Positions 36,785 through 45,567 are shown, counted from the stretch's first letter. The stretch is DNA of 64,000 nucleotides from Actinomycetota bacterium (GCA_018268415.1 JAFDWO010000134.1:1-64000); one strand, 5' to 3'. The notes: generated by a model not told the origin, from the letters alone. Made by a program: numbers and translations.

Positions 36785-37800
36785 AGCTCCACCTCGAGGC
36801 CGCCGGCGACGAGGACGTCGGGGATCTCGGCGATCTGCTCGAAGCCCTCGCCGAGCGTGTCGCCCGCTTCCATCCGGGCGCCGATCCCGGCGACGATCAC
36901 CGCCAGCTTGAAATGCGCCAGGGCGACGAAGAAGGGTAGGTCGGCGAGGTCGGCGCCGGTCGCCGCGGCGTAGGCGGCGGTCAGCTCCTCGCGCTCGATG
37001 AACCCGGGCGCGGTGGTGATCTCGTGGACCTCGGAGGCGCAACGATCGCCCGGCCGGCACCAGTACATCACCAGCATCCCGAGGTCGGCGAGCGGATCGC
37101 CGATCGTCGCCATCTCCCAGTCGAGGACGGCGACGATCCGCCCCGGGTCGGCGGGGTCGAGGACGACGTTGTCGATCCGATAGTCGCCGTGGACGAGGGC
37201 AGCGCGGGAGCTCGCGGGCACGGCGGCCTCGAGCCGGGTGGCGAGCTCGCGCAGCGGCGCCGTCACCCTGATCCCCGAGTCCAGCTGCCCGACCCAGCGC
37301 CGGACCTGGCGCTCGGCATAGCGGTCAGGCCGACCGAGGCCCGCCAGCCCGGCGGCCTCGTAATCGACGGCGTGGATCGCGGCCAGCGTCTCGACCAGGG
37401 CGAAGGAGGTGCGACGGGCCGCGGCCGGGTCGAGGTCGACGTCACGGGGAGCGCGCAGGATGCGCCCGTCGACCCGCTCCATCACGTAGAACTCGGCCCC
37501 GATGACGGCCTCGTCATCACAGTGGAAAAGCGGCCGCGGAGCAGGCACCGCGCTGCCGACGAGCCCGCCGAGCACGGCGAACTCGCGCCCCATGTCGTGG
37601 GCGGTGGGCAGGCGCCGGCCGAGGGGTGGGCGACGCAGCACCCACTCGCGCCGGCCCTGGCGCAGCGCCACGGTGATGTTGGAGCGCCCGCCGCCGATCA
37701 GCTCGGCCTCGAGAGGCAGGGACGGGTCGAGGTCGAGGGGCGCGGCGAGGACCGCCGCGAGGCGCTCGGGGTCGAGGCCGGGCACCGCCTGCTCGGTCAT
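36781..37800 (-). CDS. APH-family phosphotransferase (ACAD10/11 or LvaA type kinase)
   Basis: 339 aa protein-kinase-like fold. LIGGGRSNITVALRQG with RREWVLRRPPLG (ATP site), catalytic loop HGDYRIDNVVLDP and metal-binding LDWEMATIGDPLADLG are all intact, so it should be an active kinase. In human ACAD10/11 and in the Lva levulinate pathway, such a domain phosphorylates a 4-hydroxyacyl-CoA before an acyl-CoA dehydrogenase-like enzyme eliminates phosphate. Its place between acyl-CoA dehydrogenase and SDR genes supports that role, not antibiotic resistance. Confidence 0.88.
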   Translation of the reverse strand: MTEQAVPGLDPERLAAVLAAPLDLDPSLPLEAELIGGGRSNITVALRQGRREWVLRRPPLGRRLPTAHDMGREFAVLGGLVGSAVPAPRPLFHCDDEAVIGAEFYVMERVDGRILRAPRDVDLDPAAARRTSFALVETLAAIHAVDYEAAGLAGLGRPDRYAERQVRRWVGQLDSGIRVTAPLRELATRLEAAVPASSRAALVHGDYRIDNVVLDPADPGRIVAVLDWEMATIGDPLADLGMLVMYWCRPGDRCASEVHEITTAPGFIEREELTAAYAAATGADLADLPFFVALAHFKLAVIVAGIGARMEAGDTLGEGFEQIAEIPDVLVAGGLEVEL

Positions 37801-37814
37801 CGCGCCCGCCCCCA

Positions 37815-38654
37815 CTAGATGTTCTTCGCGTTCACGCCGATTGCCGCCGAGAGCGTGGCGCCGGTGATGTAGCGAGCCTGGTCGGAGGCGAGGAACAGCA
37901 CCGCGTCGGAGATGTCGTCGGGCTCCGCGTAGGGGACCGGGAGGACGTTGACGCTCTGGAACGCGGGCAGCGCGTCCTCCAGGGTCGGGTTCTCGAGGTC
38001 GGGGCGGAAGAGCTTGTAGGAGGCCTCGTTTTTCATCATCGTCGTGTCGACCGAGCTCGGGCAGACGACGTTGGCGGTGATCCCGCGCGGCGCCAGCTCC
38101 AACGCCAGGCTCTTGACCATCCCGATCAGCCCCCACTTCGCCGCCGCGTAGTGGCCGATGTTCTCCCAGCCCGCACGACCCGCCATCGAGGCGGTGGCGA
38201 CCACCCGGCCGGCCTCCGATCCATATATATGGGGCACCGCGGCGCGGACCGTGTTGAAGGCGCCGGTGAGGTTGACGTCGATCATCGTCCCCCAGGTCTC
38301 GGCGCTCATCGTGGCGAGCTCGCCGAAGGTGCAGATGCCGGCGTTGACGACGATGACGTCGAGCCCGCCGAAGGCGGCGACCGCGCGGCCGACCGCCTCC
38401 TCCATCTGCGCGAGCGAGCGGACGTCGGCGACGAGCACCTCGACGCGGCGGCCCGCGGCCTTGACCAGCGCCGCCGTCTCCTCCAGCTCCGCCCGGCTGC
38501 CGAGCGGGTAGGCGACGGTCTCCATCTCCTCGACCGCGAGGTCGAGGAGGGCGACGTCGGCGCCCTCGCGGGCGAAGCGCACGGCGTGGTTGCGGCCCTG
38601 GCCGCGGGCGGCGCCGGTGACCAGCACCCGGCGCCCCTCGAAGCGCCCGCTCAC
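37815..38654 (-). CDS. Mycofactocin-coupled-type SDR
   Basis: 279 aa. LVTGAARGQGRNHAVRFAREGAD, the inserted segment AYPLGSRAELEETAALV and YAAAKWGLIGMVKSLALELAP are hallmarks of the mycofactocin-coupled SDR subgroup, which keeps NAD(H) bound and passes electrons to mycofactocin. The GTG at 38654 overlaps the stop of the next SDR gene. Probably oxidises a hydroxy group of a pathway intermediate. Confidence 0.88.
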   Translation of the reverse strand: MSGRFEGRRVLVTGAARGQGRNHAVRFAREGADVALLDLAVEEMETVAYPLGSRAELEETAALVKAAGRRVEVLVADVRSLAQMEEAVGRAVAAFGGLDVIVVNAGICTFGELATMSAETWGTMIDVNLTGAFNTVRAAVPHIYGSEAGRVVATASMAGRAGWENIGHYAAAKWGLIGMVKSLALELAPRGITANVVCPSSVDTTMMKNEASYKLFRPDLENPTLEDALPAFQSVNVLPVPYAEPDDISDAVLFLASDQARYITGATLSAAIGVNAKNI

Positions 38655-39487
38655 GCCGCCGTCCTCGCGTTCCAGCCGAGCGCCACCGGGACCGCCTCGC
38701 CGGTGATCATCCGCGCTTCCTCGGAGGCGAGGAAGAGCACCGTGTCGGAGATGTCGTCGGGCTGCACCCAGGGGATCGGGATCGGGTTCAACTCGGTGAA
38801 GGCCCGCTCGACGTCGGCGGGCGTGTAGCTCGTCTGGTCGGCGAGGAAGAGCTCGCGGAAGGCCTCGTTCTGGATCATCGCCGTGTCGACCGAGGTCGGG
38901 CAGACCGCGTTGACGGTGACGCCGTGCTCGGCGAGCTCCAGCGCCAGGCTCTTGACCAGCCCGATCACCCCCCACTTCGCGGCGACGTAATGGCCGATGT
39001 TCGGCGCCCCCAGCCGGCCGACCACCGAGGAGGTGGCGACGATCCGCCCGCTGCCGCGCTCCGCCATGTGCCCGGCGACCGCGCGCAGCGTCTTGAAGAC
39101 GCCGCCGAGGTTGATGTCGATCATGTTCTGCCACTCGTCGTCGGTCATCGCGGCGATCGTCGAGACGCCGGCGATCCCCGCGTTGGCGACGGCGATGTCG
39201 ATGCCGCCGAAGGCCTCGATCCCGGCGTCGACCACCCGCGCGAGGGCGGCGCCGTCGCGGACGTCGGCCTCCAACGCGACCGCCCGGCCGCCCGCCGCCT
39301 CGACCGCCGCGACGGTCTCCTCGAGGTCGGCCGCCGAGGCGAGGCCGTAGGGCACCGTCCCCAGGTCGGCGCAACGATCGCAGAGGACGAGGTCGGCGCC
39401 CTCGGCGGCGAAGCGCACCGCGTGCGAGCGGCCCTGGCCGCGGGCGGCGCCGGTGACCAGCGCGACCTTGTCGTCAAACCGCGGCAT
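38651..39487 (-). CDS. Mycofactocin-coupled-type SDR
   Basis: 278 aa, paralogue of its downstream neighbour. ALVTGAARGQGRSHAVRFAAEGAD, the insertion VPYGLASAADLEETVAAVE, VANAG and YVAAKWGVIGLVKSLA identify the same subgroup. I chose the ATG at 39487 (MPRFDDK), which overlaps the crotonase gene by 14 bp; an in-frame start at 39505 adds six residues. No mycofactocin biosynthesis gene is in this window. Confidence 0.88.
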   Translation of the reverse strand: MPRFDDKVALVTGAARGQGRSHAVRFAAEGADLVLCDRCADLGTVPYGLASAADLEETVAAVEAAGGRAVALEADVRDGAALARVVDAGIEAFGGIDIAVANAGIAGVSTIAAMTDDEWQNMIDINLGGVFKTLRAVAGHMAERGSGRIVATSSVVGRLGAPNIGHYVAAKWGVIGLVKSLALELAEHGVTVNAVCPTSVDTAMIQNEAFRELFLADQTSYTPADVERAFTELNPIPIPWVQPDDISDTVLFLASEEARMITGEAVPVALGWNARTAA

Positions 39488-40304
39488 CGGCCGCCTTCTC
39501 GGCACGGCGGCGCGCCGCCTCCTTCGCCATCGCGTCGAGCCCGTCGACGGCGGCGCGCACCTGGTCCCCGTGGAAGCCGAAGGTCTGCATCTCCAGCGAG
39601 GCGGAGAGCTCGAAGCCGACGCTCGCGCCGAAGGAGAGCCACTGGTTGAGCGCCCGCTTGGTGAAGCGCACCGCCTGCTCGGGCATCGCGACGAACGCTT
39701 CGGCGACGACGGTGGCGCGCTCCAGCGCCGTCCCCTTCGGCACCAGCTCGGTGACCAGGCCGATCCGCTCGGCCTCGGCGGCGTCGATCCAGTCGCCGGT
39801 CATCAGGTAGCGCTTCGCCCGCGTGATCCCGACCGCCATCGGCCAGATCAGGACGCCGCCGTCGCCCGCCGCGAGCGCCGCCTTGATGTGGCCGTCGGCC
39901 ATCTTCACGTTCTCCTCGACGATCGAGTAATCGGAGAGCAGCGCCAGCATCAGCCCGGAGCCGGTGGCGACCCCGTTGATCGCCGCGACCACCGGCTTCT
40001 CCAGGTCGATGTGCGAGCGGACCAGCTCGCGCACCTGGGTCTGCAGTTCCGCCAGGGCCTGGCGGTCCTCGGTCAGCTGCTTCATGTACTCGTAGGTGGC
40101 GCCGACCGAGAACGCGCGCCCGGCCCCGGTGAGGACCACCGCCTTGACCTCGTCGTCGGCGGCGACGTCACGGAGGATCGTCGCGAACTCCGCGTGGTCC
40201 TCGTGGCTGCAAGCGTTCATCTTCTCCGGGTTGTCGATCGTCACGAAGGCGATCGAGTCCCGCACCTCGGTCTTGAGGAAGGTGTAGTCGGCGTAGCGGC
40301 TCAC
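39474..40304 (-). CDS. Enoyl-CoA hydratase/isomerase (crotonase family)
   Basis: 276 aa. DNPEKMNACSHEDHAEF, FSVGATYEYMKQL and GVATGSGLMLALLSDYSIV are crotonase signatures. GTG start overlaps the IclR stop (GTGA), so it is the second gene of the IclR-headed operon. Confidence 0.92.
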   Translation of the reverse strand: MSRYADYTFLKTEVRDSIAFVTIDNPEKMNACSHEDHAEFATILRDVAADDEVKAVVLTGAGRAFSVGATYEYMKQLTEDRQALAELQTQVRELVRSHIDLEKPVVAAINGVATGSGLMLALLSDYSIVEENVKMADGHIKAALAAGDGGVLIWPMAVGITRAKRYLMTGDWIDAAEAERIGLVTELVPKGTALERATVVAEAFVAMPEQAVRFTKRALNQWLSFGASVGFELSASLEMQTFGFHGDQVRAAVDGLDAMAKEAARRRAEKAADAAV

Positions 40305-41242
40305 AGTGCTCTGGATCTCCCTTCGTCGCGGGCGGCGCGCCGGCGCGATCGCGATTGGTGTTTGTGGATGCGGCCCGCCTTGGTCGAACCGCCGCCGGCC
40401 GGGCCGCCGCCGACCGGGCTCGGGAGGTGGTAGGCAGAGGTGGTGACGTCGTCGGCGGCCTGGCGCAGGCGCTCGCCGATCGCCGGGATCAGCCGTCGCG
40501 GCATGAACGAGGCGTGGCCGGTGACGATCATCAGCATCACCGGCTCCCCCTCGGGATCGAGCACCGCGGCGCCGACCGCGTTGTAGTCGAGCTCGTACTC
40601 GCCGAGGGAGATCGAGTAGCCGCGCTCGCGCACCTCCGCCAGCTGTGCCTTGAAGTCGGCGATCTCGGTGATCGAGGAGTTGGTCCGCGCCGGCAGCCCG
40701 TGGACCTCCAGCATCTCGTCCACCTCGCGCTCCGGCCGGTGGGCGTAGAAGGCCTTCGAGAGGACCGCGCCGTTGGGCGGCACGCGGCCGCCGAGGGGGA
40801 CCGTGCCGCGCGGGTCGGGACGACCGCGAAGCTTGTCGACGACGACGAAGGAGCCGTCCTCGGCCTGGTTGCAGAGCAGCATGATCAGCTTGTAGGCGCT
40901 GACGAATTCGGCGGCCCGGTGGCGCGCCGCGAGCAGCACCGCGTCCTCGCCGCCGACCGCCGCCGCCAGCTCGCGCAGGCCGACGCCGAGCCGGTAGCGC
41001 TTGCTGTCGTCGTCGCGGGCGAGGAGCGCGGCGGCCTCGAGCGTGCGCAGGATGTTGAAGCAGGTACTCGGGTTCATCTGGAGCGCCGCCGCGATCTCGG
41101 TCATCGTCGCCGGCTCGTTGCCGCGGTCCTTGAGGAACTCGAAGATGTCGACCGCGTGGAGGATGGCCGGGACGCCGCCCTTCGCGGCGGCAGCCTCCGT
41201 CTTCAACGGCGGCGGAAAGATCTGATCGGTCGAGGTCTTCAT
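40301..41242 (-). CDS. IclR-family transcriptional regulator
   Basis: 313 aa. Winged HTH (TMTEIAAALQMNPSTCFNILRTLEAAALL) and IclR ligand domain. A Gly-rich then basic C-terminal tail of about 40 residues follows the domain and is unusual. ATG at 41242 is preceded by AGGAGGAAG. First gene of the acyl-CoA operon and divergent from the thiolase operon; two TTCT-N6-AGAA sites lie between. Confidence 0.9.
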   Translation of the reverse strand: MKTSTDQIFPPPLKTEAAAAKGGVPAILHAVDIFEFLKDRGNEPATMTEIAAALQMNPSTCFNILRTLEAAALLARDDDSKRYRLGVGLRELAAAVGGEDAVLLAARHRAAEFVSAYKLIMLLCNQAEDGSFVVVDKLRGRPDPRGTVPLGGRVPPNGAVLSKAFYAHRPEREVDEMLEVHGLPARTNSSITEIADFKAQLAEVRERGYSISLGEYELDYNAVGAAVLDPEGEPVMLMIVTGHASFMPRRLIPAIGERLRQAADDVTTSAYHLPSPVGGGPAGGGSTKAGRIHKHQSRSRRRAARDEGRSRAL

Positions 41243-41330
41243 CCGGGGCGTCTTCCTCCTGGTTTCAGCCCGATCTGCCCCCCAGCAGACCGCGCGGCGA
41301 TGTTCCCAATGCGCAGGGCGCCTCCGAAGG

Positions 41331-41400
41331 CGATTCTGCCCAGAGAATCGGGACCGGAGCAAGCGAACCGCGACGACTGGTCAGAGTTCTCTCAGCAGAA
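41331..41400. promoter_or_regulatory. Divergent promoter with two TTCT-N6-AGAA sites
   Basis: CGATTCT-GCCCAG-AGAATCG (41331-41350) is a perfect 7-bp dyad. TTCT-CTCAGC-AGAA (41387-41400) repeats its core with the same 6-nt spacer. A third copy lies upstream of the SnoaL-like gene at 45239-45252. They are candidate operators of the adjacent IclR protein. The gap 41243-41442 has no gene. Confidence 0.55.
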
Positions 41401-41442
41401 TCAACTTGGCTCCGTGCGCGGGCCGTCGCCAAGCTCCGGCCG

Positions 41443-42609
41443 GTGCCCAGCCCGGTCGTCATAGCCACCCGTCGGACGCCGATCGGGCGGGCCTTCAAGG
41501 GGTCCCTGGCGGGCGAGCGGCCTGACGATCTCGCCGCCTACGTGGCCCGCGCGCTGGTCGAGGAGGTGGAGGGCTTCGACGCCGGCGAGCTCGAGGACGT
41601 GATCGTCGGCTCGGCGATCCAGGCGGGCCCGCAGAGCATGAACCTGGGCCGCATCGTCGCCGCCCTCGCGGGCTTCCCGGAGACCGTCCCCGGCAGCAGC
41701 GTCAACCGCTTCTGTGCCTCCTCCCTGCAGGCGGTGCGGGTGGTGGCGAACGCGATCGCCGCCGGGGAGGGCGACGCCTACCTGGCGGTCGGCGTCGAGT
41801 GCGTCAGCCAGGTGAACGGCCGCGCCTTCGACCCCGAGCTCGATGCCAATCCGCGCTTCGTCGACCGCGACCGTGCCGATTACGTCAACGACATGTATAT
41901 CCCGATGGGGATGACGGCGGAGAACGTGGCCGAGCGCTGGGACGTCTCCCGCGCGGCGATGGACGAGTACGCGGCGCTCTCCCAGGGGCGCGCCCTGGCC
42001 GCGCGTGAAGAGGGCTTCTTCGCCCGCGAGATCCTGCCGGTCGAGACCGCCGCCGGAACCGTGGTCGACGCCGACGATGGCATCCGGCCGGGCACGACCA
42101 CGGAGGTGCTCGCCGGGCTGAAGCCGGTCTTCAAGGAGGACGGCCGGGTGACCGCCGGCAACTCATGCCCGCTCAACGACGGCGCCGCGGCGGCGCTGAT
42201 CATGTCGGAGGAGCGCGCCCGTGAGCTCGAACTGCCGATCCGCGCGCGGGTGCTGGCCACCGGCCTCAGCGGGGTCGCGCCGGAGATCATGGGCGTCGGC
42301 CCGATCGAGGCGATCCGCACCGCCCTGCGGCGCGCCGGGATGGCGGTGGGCGACCTCGACATCGTCGAGCTGAACGAGGCCTTCGCCGCCCAGGTGCTGC
42401 CGATCTGTGATGAGGTCGGCATCGACGTCGGGGGGCAGCTGAACCCGCACGGGGGCGCGATCGCGCTCGGCCACCCGTTCGGGATGACCGGCGTGCGGAT
42501 GCTGGGCACCTTGCTGAACGGGCTTGAGACCGCCGACGCGCAGGTCGGCATGGTGACGATGTGCGTCGCCGGCGGCCAGGGGATGGCGACGATCTTCGAA
42601 AGGACCTGA
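41443..42609 (+). CDS. Thiolase (acetyl-CoA C-acyltransferase)
   Basis: 388 aa. Catalytic Cys in VNRFCASSLQAV (about residue 88), HGGAIALGHPFGMTG and terminal CVAGGQGMA (second Cys). Degradative thiolase that cleaves 3-ketoacyl-CoA. Starts with GTG without a clear Shine-Dalgarno sequence. First of three plus-strand genes. Confidence 0.95.
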   Translation: MPSPVVIATRRTPIGRAFKGSLAGERPDDLAAYVARALVEEVEGFDAGELEDVIVGSAIQAGPQSMNLGRIVAALAGFPETVPGSSVNRFCASSLQAVRVVANAIAAGEGDAYLAVGVECVSQVNGRAFDPELDANPRFVDRDRADYVNDMYIPMGMTAENVAERWDVSRAAMDEYAALSQGRALAAREEGFFAREILPVETAAGTVVDADDGIRPGTTTEVLAGLKPVFKEDGRVTAGNSCPLNDGAAAALIMSEERARELELPIRARVLATGLSGVAPEIMGVGPIEAIRTALRRAGMAVGDLDIVELNEAFAAQVLPICDEVGIDVGGQLNPHGGAIALGHPFGMTGVRMLGTLLNGLETADAQVGMVTMCVAGGQGMATIFERT

Positions 42610-42610
42610 G

Positions 42611-43912
42611 ATGTGGGATTTCTCGACCGAGCCTGAGTTCGAGGCGAAGCTGGCCTGGATGCGCGACTTCATGGTCGCCGAGGTCTACCCGCTGGAGGCG
42701 CTGGAGGGGATCGGCGAGGCTGACTTCGACCGCCTGCTGGCGCCGCTGCGCGACCAGGTCAAGGCCCAGGGGCTCTGGGCCGGTCACCTGCCGCCCGAGC
42801 ACGGCGGCCAGGGCTTCGGCGCGCTCGAGCTGGGCCTGATGAACGAGATCACCGGCGCCTCGATCTTCGGGCCGATGGTCTTCGGCTCGCAGGCCCCCGA
42901 CGCCGGCAACGCCGAGCTGCTCGCCGCGGCCGGGACCGAGGACCAGAAGGAGCGCTGGCTGGAGCCGCTGCTCGCCGGCCGGTGCAAGAGCGCCTTCTCG
43001 ATGACCGAGCCGAACTCGGCGGGCTCCGACCCGACCCTGCTGCGGACGACCGCGGAGCGGGTCGACGGCGGCTGGCGGATCGACGGGCTGAAGTGGTTCA
43101 CCTCGAACGGCTCGGCCGCGGACTTCCTCGTCGTCATGGTGGTCACCGACCCCGATGCGCCACCGCGCTCGCGCGCCTCGATGCTGCTCGTGCCCACCGA
43201 CGCCGAGGGCCTGCGGATCGTCCGCGACGTGCCGACGATGGAGGACCCGGTCGGCGAGCGAGGTCGCTTCCGTGCGGGCGGCTTCGGCCACGCCGAAGTC
43301 GCCTACGAGGGGGTCTTCGTCCCCGACGCCGACGTCCTCGGCCCGGTGGGCGAGGGCTTCGCGATGGCCCAGCGGCGGCTCGGCCCGGGGCGGATCCAGC
43401 ACTGCATGCGCTGGCTCGGCCAGAGCCGGCGGGCGTTCGAGATGCTCTGCGAGCGGGCGGTGTCCCGGCGCGCCTTCGGCACCACGCTGGGCGAGAAGGG
43501 CGTGGTCCGCGAGTGGATCGCCGACTCGGCGGCGGAAATCGAGGCGGCCCGGCTGATGACCCTGCACGCGGCCTGGAAGATCGACCGGGTGGGTGCCAAA
43601 GAGGCGCGCCAGGAGATCGGGATGATCAAGTACTACGGCGCCGGCGTCCTCTACCGGGTGATCGACCGGGCGATCCAGGTTCACGGCGGCCTCGGCTACT
43701 CGACCGACCTGCCGCTGGAGTCGATGTACCGCAACGCGCGCGCCGCGCGGATCTACGACGGCGCCGACGAGGTCCACCGCGACAACGTCGCGCGCCGCAT
43801 CCTCGCCGCCTACCGGCCGCGCGAGGTGCCGACCGAGAACGTCCCCGAGCGACGGCGGGCGGCGGCGGAGAAGTTCGCCGAGCTGATCGACGTCGCCTCC
43901 CTGGACCTCTAG
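42611..43912 (+). CDS. Acyl-CoA dehydrogenase, ACAD10/11 (LvaC)-like
   Basis: 433 aa. FSMTEPNSAGSDPTLLRTTAE and KWFTSNGSAADFLVVMV form the FAD/substrate region. LGPGRIQHCMRWLGQSRRAFEMLC and IQVHGGLGYSTDLPL resemble the ACAD10/11 subgroup. These enzymes can eliminate phosphate from 4-phospho-acyl-CoA rather than desaturate. The presence of an APH kinase in the divergent operon strengthens that reading. Starts 1 bp after the thiolase stop. Confidence 0.93.
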   Translation: MWDFSTEPEFEAKLAWMRDFMVAEVYPLEALEGIGEADFDRLLAPLRDQVKAQGLWAGHLPPEHGGQGFGALELGLMNEITGASIFGPMVFGSQAPDAGNAELLAAAGTEDQKERWLEPLLAGRCKSAFSMTEPNSAGSDPTLLRTTAERVDGGWRIDGLKWFTSNGSAADFLVVMVVTDPDAPPRSRASMLLVPTDAEGLRIVRDVPTMEDPVGERGRFRAGGFGHAEVAYEGVFVPDADVLGPVGEGFAMAQRRLGPGRIQHCMRWLGQSRRAFEMLCERAVSRRAFGTTLGEKGVVREWIADSAAEIEAARLMTLHAAWKIDRVGAKEARQEIGMIKYYGAGVLYRVIDRAIQVHGGLGYSTDLPLESMYRNARAARIYDGADEVHRDNVARRILAAYRPREVPTENVPERRRAAAEKFAELIDVASLDL

Positions 43913-43914
43913 CC

Positions 43915-44619
43915 GTGGCGCGCCGCGCCGCCCTGGTCCTCGGCGGGTCGGGCGGGATCGGCCTGGCGATCGCCGCGATGCTGGCGGCCGAGGGGCACGA
44001 ACTGACGATCCAGGGGCGGCGGCCGGAGCGGGTCGAGGCGGCGGTGGCGACGCTCGGCGCGGGCGCCGCCGGGGTGGCCGCGGACCTGGCCGAGGAGAGC
44101 GAGATCGAACGGGTGGTCGCCGGCCACGCCGAGCGCCACGGCCGCCTCGACGTGCTGGTCGACAGCGCCGGCCTCGGGATCGGCCAGGGCCTCGGCGAGA
44201 TCCAGGCGCGCCACCTCGACCGCCAGACAGCGGTCAACTTCCGCGCCGCGGTGCTGGCGCTGCGCGAGGCGCGACCGCTGCTCGAGGCCGCCGGAGCCGA
44301 GCACGGCAAGGCGCTCGTCTGCCTCGTCTCCTCCTGGGCCGCCACCCACCCACCCGCCTGGCTCTCCGTCTACGGGGCGACCAAGGCGGCCCTCGACGCC
44401 TTCGCCCGCTCGGCCCAGCTCGAGCTCGAAGGCAAGGGGATCCAGGTGACCTCGCTGGCGCCCGCCACGGTGGAGACCGAGATGACCCGTTACGCCCAGG
44501 GCGAGATCCCCCCGTCGGCGATGCTCCGCCCCACCGACGTCGCCGAGGTGGTGCGCATGCTCCTCCGCCTCTCCCCGGCCGCCCGCGTGTCCGAAGTCCA
44601 GATCGGCCGCGCCGAGTAG
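43915..44619 (+). CDS. SDR-family oxidoreductase
   Basis: 234 aa from GTG, starting 2 bp after the dehydrogenase stop. LVLGGSGGIG (coenzyme), DSAGLGIG and YGATKAALDAFA are SDR motifs. No mycofactocin-type insertion. Substrate unknown, probably a keto/hydroxy-acyl intermediate. The longer frame starting at 42982 is a shadow of the dehydrogenase gene. Confidence 0.88.
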   Translation: MARRAALVLGGSGGIGLAIAAMLAAEGHELTIQGRRPERVEAAVATLGAGAAGVAADLAEESEIERVVAGHAERHGRLDVLVDSAGLGIGQGLGEIQARHLDRQTAVNFRAAVLALREARPLLEAAGAEHGKALVCLVSSWAATHPPAWLSVYGATKAALDAFARSAQLELEGKGIQVTSLAPATVETEMTRYAQGEIPPSAMLRPTDVAEVVRMLLRLSPAARVSEVQIGRAE

Positions 44620-44636
44620 CGCCCAGGGGCGGGCCT

Positions 44637-44787
44637 CAGTCGGCCCGCGGAAGCAGGTTGAAGCGCCGGCCGTCCTGCCGCGGCTCGGTGGGCTCGCGGC
44701 AGGCGGTTGAAGCGCCGGCCGGCCTGCCGCGGCTCAGTCGGCCCGCGGGAGCGGGTTGAAGCGCCGGCCGTCCTGCCGCGGCTCGGT
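44637..44787. repeat. 49-bp tandem repeat (three copies) at the SnoaL gene 3' end
   Basis: GGTTGAAGCGCCGGCC begins at 44656, 44705 and 44754, exactly 49 bp apart, each followed by CTGCCGCGGCTC. The third copy contains the 3' end and stop codon of the minus-strand SnoaL-like gene; the other two lie just beyond it. Because 49 is not a multiple of three, copies are not in the same frame. Confidence 0.85.
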
Positions 44788-45201
44788 GCCGGCGACGAGC
44801 AACCGGCGCTCGTCGATCAGCCAGCCGCCGGGAGCCCGCACCACGACGTCCTCGTAGCGCGCGTGAAGACTCCACGGCTCGCCCCGGCGCGGCCGGTGCC
44901 AGGCGTGAACGACGCTCACCGCCCGCGCCCGATCGGCGCCCTCGAACTCGATCGCCACGTTGCCGAGCAAATGACTGGTCGCCGCGAAGAGCGCCAGATC
45001 CTCCTCCGCCTGCGCCCGCCGCGCCTCCGCCCCCGGCTCCCGCGCGTCGGGCCCGTAATCGGCCCGGCAATCGGCCGTAAAGCAAGCGGCGACGGCCTCA
45101 GGATCATTGATGTCACAGGCCCGGCAATACGCATAGAGCAACTCCCGAATCGCCTCCCGATCGACAAGGCGCGGTTCGGCAACCGAAGATCCCTCCACCA
45201 T
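44734..45201 (-). CDS. SnoaL-like / NTF2-family protein
   Basis: 155 aa with the SnoaL_4 fold seen in small subunits of ring-hydroxylating dioxygenases and in dehydratases: REAIRELLYAYCRACDINDPEAVAACFTADCRADYG near residues 15-50, and HLLGNVAIEFEG, HARYEDVVVRAPGGWLIDERRL. I chose the ATG at 45201 because the upstream open frame (to 45612) is low-complexity. A TTCT-N6-AGAA site lies 38 bp upstream, so it is probably in the IclR regulon of the acyl-CoA cluster. Confidence 0.85.
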   Translation of the reverse strand: MVEGSSVAEPRLVDREAIRELLYAYCRACDINDPEAVAACFTADCRADYGPDAREPGAEARRAQAEEDLALFAATSHLLGNVAIEFEGADRARAVSVVHAWHRPRRGEPWSLHARYEDVVVRAPGGWLIDERRLLVAGTEPRQDGRRFNPLPRAD

Positions 45202-45238
45202 CCCAGCGTGGCCCCCGATGACTCCAGGCGCGAGCCGA

Positions 45239-45252
45239 TTCTCTCGACAGAA
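45239..45252. promoter_or_regulatory. TTCT-N6-AGAA site upstream of SnoaL-like gene
   Basis: TTCT-CTCGAC-AGAA matches the two sites between the IclR and thiolase genes in core and spacing. Confidence 0.45.
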
Positions 45253-45515
45253 CCGCACTCCGACGAAGGCCCCGCCGGCTCCTCGGGGGCCCGGGCCCGC
45301 CCGCCCACGTTTCGCACTTTGCCGTAACCGGCACGGCAGTGCGAACGCGCCGGGGGAAGGGACGGGGCCGTCGCGAGCCGTCGCCTCGGAAGGTCGCCTC
45401 GGAAGGGATGGGGCCCCTGAGAGCTGTCGCCCCGGCGGGAAAGGGATGCAACCTGGGAAGCCGGCGCCCGGGAAGGCCTCCGGCTGTCTGAAGCTGCCGC
45501 CCACAGCGGCAAGGG

Positions 45516-45567
45516 CCCCGGCCGTCTCGGCCACGGCCCTGGCAGGCCGTGGCCGAGACGGCCGGGG
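45516..45567. repeat. 23-bp perfect stem hairpin
   Basis: CCCCGGCCGTCTCGGCC... (45516-45538) pairs perfectly with 45545-45567 around the 6-nt loop CTGGCA. Confidence 0.85.

Noticed and set aside
36781-37800. Aminoglycoside-resistance phosphotransferase
   Set aside because: It has the APH fold but lies within an acyl-CoA operon and matches the ACAD10/11 type of kinase context.
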